Source: Lachnospiraceae bacterium
GTDB taxonomy: Bacteria > Bacillota > Clostridia > Lachnospirales > Lachnospiraceae
DNA length: 51,832 nucleotides
Reading direction: 5' to 3'
Assembly: GCA_009774235.1 (NCBI GenBank)
Contig: VSNJ01000008.1
Span: 1 to 51,832, forward strand
Shown: positions 51,689 through 51,832 of the stretch, piece after piece
How positions within the stretch are numbered: position 1 is the first letter of the stretch
How the letters are laid out: each line of letters opens with the position of its first letter
The notes under the pieces: generated by a model
Told to the model about the DNA's origin: nothing
Database searches by the model: none
Seen by the model: only the letters and a program-made list of their open reading frames with translations
Position numbers and translations under genes: made by a program

Positions 51689-51832
51689 AAAATAAATTCC
51701 CTTACTGTAATTATCATTTTAAAAAATGTATAAGGAGTATAAAAACTTAATTTTATTAAAATGCATAAACAGGATTTTATATGAAATAAATTAATCCGAG
51801 GAAAAATCATTTATTTAAACAAACCTTAATAT

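Overview
The window comes from a low-GC, spore-forming anaerobic Firmicute and looks most like a Lachnospiraceae member. The support is AT-rich DNA, strong GGAGG ribosome-binding sites, a sporulation gene cluster (yabP, yabQ, divIC, spoIIE), a multi-subunit 2-oxoacid:ferredoxin oxidoreductase and the Veg protein. The species cannot be named from this sequence.

Layout. 1-4.9 kb: a YtfQRT/YjfF-type sugar ABC importer on the + strand, with a hairpin between the binding-protein gene and the ATPase gene. 4.9-6.9 kb: structured repeats, a possible small membrane peptide and two decayed genes. 7.0-22.3 kb: a long minus-strand envelope gene cluster. In transcription order it has a response regulator, sensor kinase, giant ABC-2 permease, ABC ATPase, coiled-coil/Gly-Asn-repeat membrane protein, MoxR ATPase, DUF58 protein and two VWA membrane proteins. 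A 725-bp gap holding two large palindromic repeats splits it. 22.7-24.7 kb: an S1-domain protein, IspF, and tRNA-Met and tRNA-Val. 25-33 kb: mixed single genes (VanZ-like, AI-2E-family, DUF368, secreted papain-like protease, DMT exporter, exonuclease, Veg). 33.1-37.6 kb: a signalling cluster (CheA-like protein without a CheW domain, receiver-HD-GYP, sensor kinase, SEC-C protein). 37.8-46.1 kb: the conserved Firmicute block hup, rqcP, yabP, yabQ, divIC, spoIIE, tilS, hpt, ftsH. 46.3-48.7 kb: alpha, delta and gamma subunits of a 2-oxoacid:ferredoxin oxidoreductase, with no beta subunit. 49.1-51.0 kb: a BlaI-type repressor and an M56 sensor protease fused to an NlpC/P60-like domain that lacks its catalytic Cys. 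51.3 kb: a GNAT acetyltransferase.

The most unusual features are these. (1) A set of modular, nested palindromic repeats: family A at 4.9, 13.7 and 47.9 kb and family B at 14.2 and 30.7 kb. They share and swap inner modules, and three copies lie inside otherwise tight operons. (2) The BlaI/M56-pseudo-NlpC/P60 pair, which looks like a peptidoglycan-fragment sensor. (3) The MoxR/VWA/ABC/two-component cluster, with a permease fused to an amidotransferase-like fold. (4) A spoIIE promoter with a 21-bp spacer, like the Spo0A-dependent promoters of Bacillus, that appears to lie ahead of tilS-hpt-ftsH as well.

All functions are read from sequence motifs and gene order; no database search was run.
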